Shown piece by piece: positions 19,107 to 28,925 of a stretch of DNA of 64,000 bases. The position numbers and the translations under genes are program-made. The stretch lies in NCBI GenBank assembly GCA_020636895.1, contig JACJWZ010000001.1:620001-684000 (forward strand), read 5' to 3'. A model generated the notes under the pieces. It did not search any database. It had not been told where the DNA came from and was given only the letters and a program-made list of their open reading frames with translations. Positions within the stretch are counted from its first letter, which is position 1, and each line of letters begins with the position of its first letter. The DNA is from Thermoleophilales bacterium (GTDB taxonomy: Bacteria > Actinomycetota > Thermoleophilia > Solirubrobacterales > 70-9).

Positions 19107-19547
19107 ATGCCAGTCAAGACAGAAGCGATCGGCAAGGAGTACCCGCCGGTCACCTACGAGGTCGGGGCCGAGAAGATCCGCGAGTACGCCGATGCCGTGG
19201 GTCAGGGCGAGGCCGTCCACCGCGACCGCGAAGCGGCGCAGGCCGCCGGATTCCGCGACGTCGTCGCGCCGCCGATGTTCGCCGTCGTCTACAGCGCCCG
19301 CGCCCTCGGCCCGGGGATCCTCGACCCCGAGGTCGGGATCAACTTCGCGACGATGGTCCACGGCGGCCAGGAGTTCGTCTGGGGGGAGCCCGTCTGCGCC
19401 GGCGACACGATCACGACGACGGCGCGCGTCGCCGACATCAGCGAGAAGGACGGCAAGGGCTTCTACGTCTTCGAGTCCACCTCGGTCAACCAGGACGGCG
19501 ACGAGGTCGTCCGCGCAACTTGGACGAACATCGTCCGCGGCGTCTGA
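19107..19547 (+). CDS. HadA-like MaoC dehydratase N-type subunit
   Basis: 146 residues of the FAS1-type hot-dog family that pairs with MaoC-type subunits. Seen: PPVTYEVGAEKIREYADAVG, then EAAQAAGFRDVVAPPMFAVV and INFATMVHGGQEFVWGEPV. In mycobacteria HadA is the substrate-binding non-catalytic subunit of the (3R)-hydroxyacyl-ACP dehydratase. The catalytic partner follows 15 nt downstream. The pair probably serves long-chain fatty-acid elongation, though other hydratase roles are possible. Confidence 0.82.
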   Translation: MPVKTEAIGKEYPPVTYEVGAEKIREYADAVGQGEAVHRDREAAQAAGFRDVVAPPMFAVVYSARALGPGILDPEVGINFATMVHGGQEFVWGEPVCAGDTITTTARVADISEKDGKGFYVFESTSVNQDGDEVVRATWTNIVRGV

Positions 19548-19562
19548 GGAGGCGATCCGACC

Positions 19563-19958
19563 ATGGCTGATCTCAACCAGGGCGATTCGATCCCCGAACT
19601 GAAGGTGACCCCCGACAAGTACCTGCCGCACCGCTACGCGGGCGCCTCCGGCGACTTCAACCCGATCCACATCGACAACGACTTCGCGCAGATGGTCGGA
19701 CTGCCGCGCAACATCCTCCACGGCCTCTACTCGATGGCCCAGGTGGCCCGCGCTCAGACCGAGGCTGCGGGCGGAGACCCGCGCTCGCTGCGCAGGCTCA
19801 AGGTCCAGTTCCGTGGGATGGGCGTTCCCGAGGAGGAGATCGTCGTCACCGGCACCGTCCGCGAGCGCGACGGCGACACGGTCGTGGTCGAGACCGAGGC
19901 GTACCAGGGGGACAACGGCATCGTCCGCAACGCCGAGGCTGAGATCGAGTTGCGTTGA
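19563..19958 (+). CDS. HadB-like MaoC dehydratase catalytic subunit
   Basis: 131 residues. The hydratase-2 motif is YAGASGDFNPIHIDNDFAQ, with Asp and His as catalytic residues, followed by GLPRNILHGLYSMA. It partners the subunit encoded just upstream. A shared transcript is likely. Its stop overlaps the next start by 4 nt (TTGA), so the following membrane protein is co-translated. Confidence 0.87.
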   Translation: MADLNQGDSIPELKVTPDKYLPHRYAGASGDFNPIHIDNDFAQMVGLPRNILHGLYSMAQVARAQTEAAGGDPRSLRRLKVQFRGMGVPEEEIVVTGTVRERDGDTVVVETEAYQGDNGIVRNAEAEIELR

Positions 19959-20290
19959 AGCTCGCCGCGATCGTCGTGATCGCGCTGGCCTTCGGCGCGG
20001 CGGCGGTTCCGATCGCGGGCGCCGCCAAGCAGATCTCCGACGAGACGACCTGCAAGGACCTCGCCGAGGCGGGGGCCGAGCCGGCGCCGGGGGACAACTG
20101 CATCGCCGCCTCGACGCAGCGCCGCGCGGTGATCGCCGGCCTGCTCGGGCTGTCGGCGGTCGCCGCAGTCGCGGCGATGATCGCCGGAGGGGTCGCGGCG
20201 ATCCGCGACGGACGCGGCATCGGCCTGGCTCTGCTGGCCATGCTGGCGATCGGCCTCTTCTTCGGCGCCTACGCCGCCGCCCGCGTCTGA
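19955..20290 (+). CDS. Small membrane protein of unknown function
   Basis: 111 residues from TTG 19955 in a TTGA overlap with the hadB-like stop. A signal-like N-terminus (KLAAIVVIALAFGAAAVPIAGA) is followed by a short outside loop with two Cys (TTCKDLAEAG and GDNCIAA), which could form a disulfide, and then two hydrophobic helices. No family recognised. It does not look like part of the dehydratase enzyme. Confidence 0.55.
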   Translation: MKLAAIVVIALAFGAAAVPIAGAAKQISDETTCKDLAEAGAEPAPGDNCIAASTQRRAVIAGLLGLSAVAAVAAMIAGGVAAIRDGRGIGLALLAMLAIGLFFGAYAAARV

Positions 20291-20340
20291 GCCCGTCGTC
20301 CACGCCGCCACGCCGTTCCATCGCTGAAGGCGGCCCGACC

Positions 20341-20346
20341 TAGAAT
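20341..20346 (+). promoter_or_regulatory. -10 box, leaderless type, for hrcA
   Basis: TAGAAT lies 8 nt before ATG 20355. No CIRCE-like inverted repeat is visible here. Confidence 0.45.
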
Positions 20347-20354
20347 CTCGGGTC

Positions 20355-21392
20355 ATGCTCACCGAGCGCCAAGAGCTGATCCTCGACCTCGCGGTCGAGG
20401 GCTACCTGAAGACCGGCCAGCCGGTCGGCTCGCGTGCGATCTCCGACCGCGACGACGTCGACTGGGGTCCCTCCACTGTCCGCGCGGAGTTCGCGGTGCT
20501 CGAGCGCGAGGGCTATCTGACCCATCCCCACACCTCCGCCGGCCGCGTCCCCACCGACGCGGGCTACCGCCGCTACGCCGACGACCTGATCGAGTCGCGC
20601 GTCCGGCCCGCGCAGGCGGCGCCCCAGATGCCGGGCGTGAGCGGCCTCTCGCAGGTCCGCCGCGAGGTCGACGAGGCGCTGCGCGAGACGACCGCCGCGC
20701 TCGCTCAGGCCAACGACCTGCTCGCGCTCGTGACCGCGCCCCCGTCGAGCACGGCGACGATCCACCGCATCGAGGTCCTGCGTCTGCACGCGCGCGTGGT
20801 CGTGGTCGTCGCGATCGCCGACAACGGCGACGTCGCCAAGCGCGTCTTCACCTTCGACAGCCCGGTCGACTCGGGGCTCGTCGAGTGGGCCTCCTCGTTC
20901 CTGAACGAGCGGCTCGCCGGCCTCGGGATCGGCTCGCGCACCATCACGGCCCGCCTCGAGGATCCGGAGCTCGGCGACCACGAACGCCGCTTCCTCGGCG
21001 AGATCCGCGCCGCCGTGGAGGAGCTCGCCGAGGCCTCGCCGCAGGAGCTCTACATGGAGGGGACTGCGCGGCTGCTCTCCGAATCGCACGCCGCCGACAT
21101 CCCGCAGCCGGACGGCGTCGTCCGCGCTCTCGAGGGTCGGGTGAGCGTGCTCAGCGTGCTCCGCTCGGCGCTGCGCGAGCGCTCGGTCTTCCTCTGCATC
21201 GGCGAGGAGAACCCGGAGCCCGCGCTGCGCTCGGTGAGCATGGTCAGCGCCTCCTACGGTCTCGGCTACCGCAACCTCGGCGCGGTCGGGGTCGTCGGCC
21301 CGTTGCGCATGGACTACGCGACCGCGATCGACTCGGTCCGCGACGCCGCCGGCGAGCTCTCACGCTTCTTCGCGACGGTCTACGAAGGCTGA
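20355..21392 (+). CDS. hrcA: Heat-inducible transcription repressor HrcA
   Basis: 345 residues, usual length. The N-terminal winged helix is LTERQELILDLAVEGYLKTGQPVGSR and GPSTVRAEFAVLEREGYL, ending THPHTSAGRVPTDAGYRRYAD. The C-terminal GAF-like domain ends with VGPLRMDYATAIDSVRDAA. HrcA normally binds CIRCE elements before groESL or dnaK, so it is expected to act on genes elsewhere. It is followed by dnaJ after 17 nt, the common hrcA-dnaJ order of actinobacteria. Confidence 0.95.
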   Translation: MLTERQELILDLAVEGYLKTGQPVGSRAISDRDDVDWGPSTVRAEFAVLEREGYLTHPHTSAGRVPTDAGYRRYADDLIESRVRPAQAAPQMPGVSGLSQVRREVDEALRETTAALAQANDLLALVTAPPSSTATIHRIEVLRLHARVVVVVAIADNGDVAKRVFTFDSPVDSGLVEWASSFLNERLAGLGIGSRTITARLEDPELGDHERRFLGEIRAAVEELAEASPQELYMEGTARLLSESHAADIPQPDGVVRALEGRVSVLSVLRSALRERSVFLCIGEENPEPALRSVSMVSASYGLGYRNLGAVGVVGPLRMDYATAIDSVRDAAGELSRFFATVYEG

Positions 21393-21409
21393 CCAGGGAC
21401 ACTGACCTG

Positions 21410-22561
21410 ATGCCCCAGGACTACTACGAGACCCTCGGCGTCGACCGGGGGGCCGACGAGGCCGAGATCAAGAAGGCCTTCCGGCGCCTCGCCCGTGAGC
21501 TCCATCCCGACGTCAACAAGGACGACCCCGAAGCCGAGGAGAAGTTCAAGGCGGCTGCGGAGGCCTACGAGGTGCTCTCCGACCCTGAGCGGCGCCGGAC
21601 CTACGACGCCTTCGGCCACGAGGGCCTGCGCTCCGGCGGCTTCCACTCCCAGGCGGCCGGGGCCGGGGGCTTCCAGGACATCTTCGACGCGATCTTCGGC
21701 GGCGGCGGCGCCGGGTCCCCCTTCGAGGACCTCTTCGGCGGGGGCGGCGGTCGCAGCGGCCCTGCGCCGGGCGGCGACATCGGCGTTCGGGTCGGGATCG
21801 ACCTCGCCGACGTGCTCGAGGGCACGACCGAGGAGGTCGCGTTCCGAGCGGTCGTCCGTTGCGAGCACTGCCGCGGCAACGGCGCCGAGCCCGGCACTCC
21901 GATCCACACTTGCGAGACCTGCGGCGGACAGGGCCAGGTGCGGCAGGCGACCCGGACCCCGTTCGGCCAGATGGTGCGTGCGGCCCCGTGCCCGACCTGC
22001 AACGGGGCGGGGAAGATCCCGGAGACGCCTTGCGAGGTCTGCGGGGGTGACGGCAGCGTCGCCGAGCGCAAGACCTACGACGTCGACATCCCCGCCGGCA
22101 TCGAGAACGGGCAGCGGATCAGGATCAGCGGGGCGGGCCATGCCGGCGATCCCGGCGCGCCCGCCGGCGATCTCTACGTGCAGGTCGAGGTCGCCGAGGA
22201 CGAGCGGTTCCACCGCGAAGGCTCCGATCTGCTCACCGTCCTCGACGTCCCGGCGACGGTCGCGATGCTCGGCGCCACCGTTCAGGTGGAGACGCTGACC
22301 GGCGAGCGCGACGTCGAGGTCGAGGCGGGAACCCAGCACGGCGACTCGGTCCGTCTCAAGGGGGAGGGCCTGCCCAGCCTCCACGGCGGTCGCGGCTCCA
22401 AGCGCGGGGACCTGCACGTCGCGATCAAGGTCGTCACCCCGGTGAAGCTGAACGACGAGCAGCGCGAGCTCGCCGAGCGGCTTGACGCGACCCTCGAGGA
22501 GCGCAACGTCCCGGGTGCCCGCGACGGCTTCTTCGGCCGGTTCCGCAAGGCGTTCAAGTGA
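21410..22561 (+). CDS. dnaJ: Chaperone DnaJ
   Basis: 383 residues from ATG 21410. The J domain (residues 1-70) begins DYYETLGVDRGADEAEIKKAF and holds the HPD motif in RELHPDVNKDDP. A Gly/Phe region follows (FGGGGAGSPFEDLFGG). Four CxxCxGxG zinc repeats are seen (CEHCRGNG, CETCGGQG, CPTCNGAG, CEVCGGDG), so this is the full type I DnaJ that stimulates DnaK and binds clients. It follows hrcA and precedes prmA, as in many actinobacteria. Confidence 0.97.
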   Translation: MPQDYYETLGVDRGADEAEIKKAFRRLARELHPDVNKDDPEAEEKFKAAAEAYEVLSDPERRRTYDAFGHEGLRSGGFHSQAAGAGGFQDIFDAIFGGGGAGSPFEDLFGGGGGRSGPAPGGDIGVRVGIDLADVLEGTTEEVAFRAVVRCEHCRGNGAEPGTPIHTCETCGGQGQVRQATRTPFGQMVRAAPCPTCNGAGKIPETPCEVCGGDGSVAERKTYDVDIPAGIENGQRIRISGAGHAGDPGAPAGDLYVQVEVAEDERFHREGSDLLTVLDVPATVAMLGATVQVETLTGERDVEVEAGTQHGDSVRLKGEGLPSLHGGRGSKRGDLHVAIKVVTPVKLNDEQRELAERLDATLEERNVPGARDGFFGRFRKAFK

Positions 22562-22583
22562 GATCGACACCCGCGGTGCGCCG

Positions 22584-23423
22584 GTGATCCGGCTCGCCGT
22601 CCGCTGCGCTCCCGAGCAGGCGGAGATCGTCCTCGCCGAGCTCGTCGCGCTCGTGCCGGGCGGCGTCGAGGAGGACCGGGGGCCGGGTTTCGTCGAGTAC
22701 GCGATCTACGGGCCGCCGGGCGAGTTGCCCGAGCTCCCGGACCTGCAGGCGGCGGCGGGGGACGGCCTCGTCGAGATCGAGACCACCGAGATCCCCGACG
22801 ACTGGGCGGACCGCTGGCGCGACTTCCACGAGCCCGTCGTCGTCGGCGACGGGCGGATCGTCGTCAGGCCCTCGTGGGAGGCCGAGGCGCCCGACGTCGC
22901 CGCGGCCGAGATCGACATCGTCGTCGACCCCGGGCAGGCCTTCGGCACGGGCGCCCATGCGACCACGAAGGCCTGCTTGGAGCTGCTGCTCGAGCTCGCC
23001 GACCACGGCGAGGCCCGGGGACCGCTGGTCGACTGGGGGACCGGTTCGGCCGTCCTCGCGATCGCCGCCGCGAAGCTCGGCTGGGAGCCCGTCACGGGCG
23101 TCGATCACGAGGTGGCTGCGATCGAGGCCGCCCGGCAGAATGCAGGGCGGAACGGGGTCGAGGGCGCATTCGAGCGCCTGAACCTGCGCGAGCAGGTGCC
23201 CCCGGTCGCGCCCACGGTCGTCGCCAACATCACCGCGCCGCTGCTCCTCGAGCTCGCCGCCCGGATCGCCTCCGGCGAGATCGAGCGGCCCCGCACGCTC
23301 GTCCTCAGCGGGATCCTGCGGACCGAGGTCGACCGGGTGGCCGGCGCCTACGCGGGCGCCGGGCTCGGCGAGGGGTCGCGCCGCGAGTCCGGCGATTGGG
23401 CAGCGCTTCTGCTTCGCGGCTGA
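22584..23423 (+). CDS. prmA: Ribosomal protein L11 methyltransferase-like protein
   Basis: 279 residues from GTG 22584 (starting VIRLAVRC). The class I SAM-binding fold shows as IDIVVDPGQAFGTGAHATTKACLELL, then LVDWGTGSAVLAIAAAKLGW, in place of the usual DVGCGSG. Motif IV reads VVANITAPLLLELA, typical of PrmA. PrmA trimethylates L11 on the ribosome. The changed motif I (DWGTGS) is also seen in other PrmA relatives. The dnaJ-prmA order is conserved. It starts 22 nt after dnaJ. Confidence 0.85.
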   Translation: MIRLAVRCAPEQAEIVLAELVALVPGGVEEDRGPGFVEYAIYGPPGELPELPDLQAAAGDGLVEIETTEIPDDWADRWRDFHEPVVVGDGRIVVRPSWEAEAPDVAAAEIDIVVDPGQAFGTGAHATTKACLELLLELADHGEARGPLVDWGTGSAVLAIAAAKLGWEPVTGVDHEVAAIEAARQNAGRNGVEGAFERLNLREQVPPVAPTVVANITAPLLLELAARIASGEIERPRTLVLSGILRTEVDRVAGAYAGAGLGEGSRRESGDWAALLLRG

Positions 23424-23439
23424 CGACCGCCGTTGCGGT

Positions 23440-23445
23440 TAGGTT
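23440..23445 (+). promoter_or_regulatory. -10 box, leaderless type
   Basis: TAGGTT lies 6 nt before ATG 23452. Confidence 0.4.
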
Positions 23446-23451
23446 GCCGCC

Positions 23452-23958
23452 ATGATCGCCAGCGCCACAGTCCAGTTCTACGACGTCATCACGTTCTTCC
23501 ACATCGCCGCGGTGGTCGTCGGCTTCGGCCCGACCTTCGCCTACGCGGTGTTCGGTAACGTCGCCGCCCAGAGCGGCATGCGGGCGTCGCTCGGCGTCTC
23601 GCGCTCGATCGTCGTCTGGAACCGAACCGGGCTGACGATCTGCATGGTCATCATCTTCCTCTCGGGCATGTACCTGGCGACGTACGAGAGCTACTGGGAG
23701 TTCAGCGACTTCTTCATCTCCTGGGGGTTCGTCGCGATCCTCGTCCTTTTCGGCGTCGTCCACGGGTTCTTCCTGCCGCGGGAGAAGGCCCTGGTGACGC
23801 TGCTCGAGGAGGAGGTCGCCAAGCCGGGTGGCTCGGAGTCGACCGACATGCCGCCCGAGATCGCCGCCCGCTACGACGCGATCGGCAAGGTCGGGATGGC
23901 CGCGGGCGTGTTGATCATCCTGACCATCTACGTGATGACGGCGAAGCCGTTCTTGTAG
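23452..23958 (+). CDS. DUF2269-type membrane protein
   Basis: 168 residues with about four helices. The first includes ITFFHIAAVVVGFGPTFAYAVF, with a His in the first helix, and the next covers LTICMVIIFLSGMYLA. This resembles the DUF2269 family of small integral membrane proteins. A hydrophilic segment (EEEVAKPGGSESTDMPPEI) precedes the last helix. Role unknown. The following gene, murI, begins 12 nt after its stop. Confidence 0.68.
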   Translation: MIASATVQFYDVITFFHIAAVVVGFGPTFAYAVFGNVAAQSGMRASLGVSRSIVVWNRTGLTICMVIIFLSGMYLATYESYWEFSDFFISWGFVAILVLFGVVHGFFLPREKALVTLLEEEVAKPGGSESTDMPPEIAARYDAIGKVGMAAGVLIILTIYVMTAKPFL

Positions 23959-23970
23959 AAGCATCGGTGC

Positions 23971-24789
23971 ATGGCCGCCGCTGACAGCTCGCTCCCGATC
24001 GCCATGTTCGACTCGGGAGTCGGCGGCCTCACCGTCCTGCACGAGTGCCTGGTCTCGCTCCCTTCCGAGGACTTCCTCTACCTCGGCGACAGCGCCAACT
24101 TTCCCTACGGCACCAAGTCGCGCGACGAGCTGCGCGGGCTCGTCGCCCGTAACACTCGCTTCCTGCTCGATCGCGGCGCCAAGCTGCTGATCGTCGCCTG
24201 CAACTCGGCGACGGCGGCGGGCGCGGACGTCGCCCGCGAGATCGCCGCCGAGCACGGGGTGGAGGTGGTGACGGTCGTCGGCCCCGAGGCCGAGATCGCG
24301 GCGGCGATCAGCGCGGGCGGCAGGGTCGGAGTGCTTGCGACGCCCGCCACCGTCAGCGGCGGCGCCTACCACCGAGCGCTCGCCGATCAGGGCAGAGCGC
24401 TGGAGGTGACGGAGGTCGCCGCGCCCGACCTCGCCCCGATCATCCAGAGTGGCTTCCCATTCGACGAGGGCGTCGTCAGCACCGTCCGCGGTTACTGCGA
24501 GCCGCTGCGCGAGGCGGGCGTCGACACGCTCATCCTCGGCTGCACCCACTACCCGTTGATCGCGCCGATGCTGCAGCGGATGCTGGGGCGCGACGTCCGC
24601 CTCGTCACCGCCGGCCACGCGATCGCCGCCACCGCCCAGCGTCTGCTCGAGTCGGCGGGCCTCGAGTCACGCAACGACGGCGAGGGCGACTACCGGTTCC
24701 TCTGCACCGGTGATGCCGCCGCCTTCCGCGAGCTCGGCACCCGCTTCCTGCAGATGCCGCTCGGCGACGTGGAGGAGGTCGCCCCGTAG
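23971..24789 (+). CDS. murI: Glutamate racemase
   Basis: 272 residues. Converts L- to D-glutamate for peptidoglycan. Motifs: AMFDSGVGGLTVLHE, YLGDSANFPYGTKS, the first catalytic Cys in VACNSATAAGADVA and the second in LGCTHYPLIAPM. Both Cys and the flanking residues are intact. ATG 23971 follows the DUF2269 gene by 12 nt. Ends GDVEEVAP. Confidence 0.95.
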   Translation: MAAADSSLPIAMFDSGVGGLTVLHECLVSLPSEDFLYLGDSANFPYGTKSRDELRGLVARNTRFLLDRGAKLLIVACNSATAAGADVAREIAAEHGVEVVTVVGPEAEIAAAISAGGRVGVLATPATVSGGAYHRALADQGRALEVTEVAAPDLAPIIQSGFPFDEGVVSTVRGYCEPLREAGVDTLILGCTHYPLIAPMLQRMLGRDVRLVTAGHAIAATAQRLLESAGLESRNDGEGDYRFLCTGDAAAFRELGTRFLQMPLGDVEEVAP

Positions 24790-24828
24790 CTCCTGGGGCC
24801 GCCGCGCCCCCGTGCTGCACCCGCCCCT

Positions 24829-24834
24829 TACTCT
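24829..24834 (+). promoter_or_regulatory. -10 box, leaderless type, for phoH
   Basis: TACTCT lies 6 nt before ATG 24841. Confidence 0.4.
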
Positions 24835-24840
24835 GCACCC

Positions 24841-25808
<968 letters not shown>

Positions 25809-25812
<4 letters not shown>

Positions 25813-26189
25813 GCGCCGACCTCGACGACGTCCCGGTTGAGCTCCGCCCGGCGGTGGCGGCGGCGCTCGACGCGGCCGGGGTCACCGACGGCCATCTGTC
25901 GCTCGAGCTCGTCGACACCGACCGGATCCACGAGCTCAACCGCGACCATCGTGGGAAGGACGAGCCGACCGACGTCCTCTCGTTCCCCATCGACGGCACC
26001 GGGCCGAACGCCGGCCCGCGTGAGCTCGGCGACATCGTGATCTGCCCCGAGCACACCGCCGACCTCACCGAGGCCGTCGTCCACGGCACCCTCCATCTCT
26101 GCGGACACGACCACGAGACCGACGATGGCGAGATGCTCGCGCTCCAGGCCCGGGTGATGGCCGCGCTCGGCGAGGCGGCACCCGGGTGA
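25809..26189 (+). CDS. ybeY: Endoribonuclease YbeY
   Basis: 126 residues from TTG 25809, overlapping the phoH stop (TTGA). It matures the 3' end of 16S rRNA and needs zinc. The metal motif H-G-x-L-H-L-x-G-x-D-H is present as HGTLHLCGHDHETD. DEPTDVLSFP is the other conserved block. Slightly short at the N-terminus compared with some homologues, which fits this start. Overlaps era by 4 nt (GTGA). Confidence 0.93.
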
Positions 26190-27085
26190 GCCGCTCCGGA
26201 TTCATCGGGCTGGCCGGTCGTCCCAACGTCGGCAAGTCGACGCTCGCCAACGCGCTCGCGGGGGCCAAGGTCGCGATCGTCTCCGACCGCCCTCAGACCA
26301 CCCGCCGGGCGGTGCGCGCCATCGTCACCGAGCCCGTTCCCGCGCCCTCCTGGCAGATGGTCCTCGTCGACCTGCCGGGGGTGCAGAAGCCGCGCGACGT
26401 GCTCACGGAGCGGATGCAGCGGCGAGTCGAGCGCGAGGTCGCCGATTCCGACGCGATCGTCTTCGTCCTCAACGGCGCCCAGGGGATCGGCGCCGGCGAT
26501 CGCTTCATCGCGACGAGGATGCTCGAGGCCAAGGCCGATACGCCGGTCATCTGCGCCGTCAACAAGATCGACATGTTGAAGCGGCATGAGGTCGTCGCCG
26601 TCCTCGCCGCGGCCGCCGGGCTCGAGGTCGTCGACGAGGTCTTCCCGATCAGCGCCCGGCGCGGCACCGGCCTCGAGCCCCTCCGCGAGAGGCTGATCGA
26701 CCTGCTTCCGGAGGGTCCGCTCCTGTACCCCGCGGGGGAGCGCAGCGACGAGACCAGCGAGGTGCACCTCGCCGAGCTGATCCGCGAGCAGATCCTGCGA
26801 CGCACCCGCGAGGAGATCCCACATGCGGTCGAGGTCGAGGTCGCCGAGGTCACCCACCGCGACGACGGGCTCGCCGAGGTGCGAGCCGATGTCTGGGCGG
26901 AGACCGATTCGCAGAAGGCGATCCTGATCGGCAAGCGCGGCCACATGGTCCGCGAGATCGGCTCGGCCGCGCGTCGCGAGATCGAGGCGGAGCTCGGCAC
27001 ACGCGTCTTCCTCGACCTCAGGGTCCGCGTCCGCCCGCGCTGGCGGCGCGACGAGTCCCTGCTCGACCGACTCGGGATCGATTAG
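26186..27085 (+). CDS. era: GTPase Era
   Basis: 299 residues from GTG 26186. Era is a ribosome-assembly GTPase that binds 16S rRNA. G1 is GRPNVGKST (residues 11-19), G2 lies around PQTTRRAVRA, G3 is DLPGV, and G4 is NKIDML. The C-terminal KH domain contains ILIGKRGHMVREIGSAARREIE. It ends ESLLDRLGID. The phoH-ybeY-era genes overlap in 4-nt steps and form a single translational unit. Confidence 0.96.
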   Translation: MSRSGFIGLAGRPNVGKSTLANALAGAKVAIVSDRPQTTRRAVRAIVTEPVPAPSWQMVLVDLPGVQKPRDVLTERMQRRVEREVADSDAIVFVLNGAQGIGAGDRFIATRMLEAKADTPVICAVNKIDMLKRHEVVAVLAAAAGLEVVDEVFPISARRGTGLEPLRERLIDLLPEGPLLYPAGERSDETSEVHLAELIREQILRRTREEIPHAVEVEVAEVTHRDDGLAEVRADVWAETDSQKAILIGKRGHMVREIGSAARREIEAELGTRVFLDLRVRVRPRWRRDESLLDRLGID

Positions 27086-27147
27086 TCCGCGGAGGACAAG
27101 GCGGTCCGCCGCCGCGGGCCGATCGGGCGAAATCCCCGAACGGCGGC

Positions 27148-27176
27148 TTGACCGCGTCCTTCCGGCGGCATAGGGT
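27148..27176 (+). promoter_or_regulatory. Sigma70-like promoter of the permease/GlnA4 cluster
   Basis: TTGACC (27148-27153), 17-nt spacer, TAGGGT (27171-27176). The start site should fall near 27183, giving a leader of about 52 nt to ATG 27235. A Shine-Dalgarno-like GAGAGAGGGA precedes the ATG. It is one of only two places in the window with both hexamers at ideal spacing. Confidence 0.6.
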
Positions 27177-27188
27177 CGCCCCCGGCCG

Positions 27189-27205
27189 ACGTCACATACG
27201 TCACA
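27189..27205 (+). promoter_or_regulatory. Paired ACGTCACA direct repeat (candidate operator)
   Basis: ACGTCACA occurs twice (27189-27196 and 27198-27205), 9 nt apart start to start, just after the predicted transcription start. This would suit binding of a repressor. No regulator of this cluster lies beside it, and the binding protein is unknown. Confidence 0.4.
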
Positions 27206-27234
27206 AGCCGCGTAGCGGGAGAGAGAGGGAAGCA

Positions 27235-28872
27235 ATGGCTGCCGACCAGGTTTCGTCCACCCAGGCCGACGACGACGAGAGCACTCTCGCGAGGCTCGGC
27301 TACACCCAGTCACTGGACCGCGCTTGGAGCAGCTTCTCCAACTTCGCGATCTCGTTCACGATCATCTCGGTCCTCGCGGGCTGCTTCACGACGTATTACA
27401 TCGCGTGGAACAACGGTGGCCCGATCGCGATCTCGTGGGGCTGGCCGATCATCTGCGGCCTGATCCTCCTGGTCGCGGTCTCGATGTCCGAGCTCGTCTC
27501 CAAGTACCCGACCGCGGGCGGCATCTACTACTGGGCCTCCGACCTCGGCGGCAAGACCTGGGGCTGGTTCACCGGCTGGTTCAACCTGATCGGCCTCGTC
27601 GGCGTGGTCGCCTCGGTCGTCTACGCCTCGGCGCAGTTCGCCTACACCCTGCTCAACATCTACGGCCTCGACCTCGGCTTCGTCAACTTCGGGGATGCGG
27701 ACCACGTCCTGTTGGAGACGTTCGCGCTCTTCGCGCTGTTCCTGCTGATCCACTCCCTGATCAACATCTACTCGTCGCCGCTCGTCGCGATGTTCAACAA
27801 CATCTCGGTGTTCTGGCACGTCGCCGGCGTCGCGGTGATCATCCTGGTGCTGATCATCGTCCCGGACGACCACCAGAGCGTCAGCTTCGTCTTCGGCGAG
27901 CGGTACAACAACTCGGGCTTCTTCGACGGGGCGATCAGCGGCGGCAGCTTCTGGTTCTACATCCTCCCGCTCGGCTTCCTGCTCACCATGTACACGCAGA
28001 CCGGGTACGACGCCTCCGCCCACATCTCGGAGGAGACCAAGGGCGCGGCGATGGGGGCGGCGAGGGGCGTTTGGCGGTCGGTGTTCTGGGCCGGGACCAT
28101 CGGCTGGCTCGTCCTGTTGGCCATCACCTTCGCGGCGACCAACACCGACTTCATCAACGATCCCGCCAACGGCTTCGGGCTCGGCTCCTCGCTCGCGATC
28201 TTCAACAGCTCGCTCGACCCCTGGGCGGCCAAGCTGGTGATCCTGATCGCGACGATCGGGCAGCTGTTTTGCGGCATGGCATGCCTGACCAGCGCCTCAC
28301 GCATGTGCTACGCGTTCTCGCGCGACCGCGCCGTGCCGGGCCATCGGATCTGGACGCGCCTCAACCATCATCGGGTGCCGGCCTTCTCGGTGGTCTTCAT
28401 GGCACTCTGCGCGTTGATCGTCACGCTGCCGGCGCTCGAGGGCGACGAGAACAACTTCACCTACGCGTTCGCAGCGGTCGTCTCGATCACCGTCATCGGG
28501 CTCTACATCGCGTACGTGATCCCGACGTTCCTGCGCTGGCGTAAGGGAGATTCGTTCGAGCCGGGCCCGTGGACCCTCGGCCGCCATTACAAGTGGATCA
28601 ACCCGGCGGCGGTGGTCTGGGTGATCATCTGCGTGATCATCTTCAGCCTCCCGCAGTCGCCGATCGGCACCCCGGGAACGCAGACCGGCGACGATCCCGC
28701 CAACGCGTTCGACTGGAAGTACGTCAACTACGCGCCGATCGCCGTAGCGGTGGTGATCCTCGCCGTCGGCGCCTGGTGGCTGATCAGCGCTCGGAACAAG
28801 TTCGAGGGTCCGATCAGGCAGGTCGCCACCGACGACACCGGCCGCGTTCTCGAGGGCGAGGAGACGGAATGA
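27235..28872 (+). CDS. APC-family amino acid/amine permease
   Basis: 545 residues from ATG 27235 with about 12 membrane helices. The first helices have the APC pattern (SFTIISVLAGCFTTYY, then SMSELVSKYPTAGGIYYWAS). Further on: TQTGYDASAHISEETKGAA, which is the conserved loop of the family. Transport substrate cannot be read directly, but the four genes downstream handle gamma-glutamylated amines, so a polyamine, ethanolamine or other amine is likely. The C-terminal tail is hydrophilic. It heads a probable operon that continues into the GS-like gene after 53 nt. Confidence 0.85.
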   Translation: MAADQVSSTQADDDESTLARLGYTQSLDRAWSSFSNFAISFTIISVLAGCFTTYYIAWNNGGPIAISWGWPIICGLILLVAVSMSELVSKYPTAGGIYYWASDLGGKTWGWFTGWFNLIGLVGVVASVVYASAQFAYTLLNIYGLDLGFVNFGDADHVLLETFALFALFLLIHSLINIYSSPLVAMFNNISVFWHVAGVAVIILVLIIVPDDHQSVSFVFGERYNNSGFFDGAISGGSFWFYILPLGFLLTMYTQTGYDASAHISEETKGAAMGAARGVWRSVFWAGTIGWLVLLAITFAATNTDFINDPANGFGLGSSLAIFNSSLDPWAAKLVILIATIGQLFCGMACLTSASRMCYAFSRDRAVPGHRIWTRLNHHRVPAFSVVFMALCALIVTLPALEGDENNFTYAFAAVVSITVIGLYIAYVIPTFLRWRKGDSFEPGPWTLGRHYKWINPAAVVWVIICVIIFSLPQSPIGTPGTQTGDDPANAFDWKYVNYAPIAVAVVILAVGAWWLISARNKFEGPIRQVATDDTGRVLEGEETE

Positions 28873-28910
28873 CCGGGACGGCTGCCGGGGCGGACGCGGC
28901 GGCGCCCGGC

Positions 28911-28916
28911 TAGCCT
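28911..28916 (+). promoter_or_regulatory. -10 box, leaderless type, for the GS-like gene
   Basis: TAGCCT lies 9 nt before GTG 28926, so the GlnA4-like gene may have an internal start in addition to read-through. Confidence 0.4.
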
Positions 28917-28925
28917 GGGTGCCTC

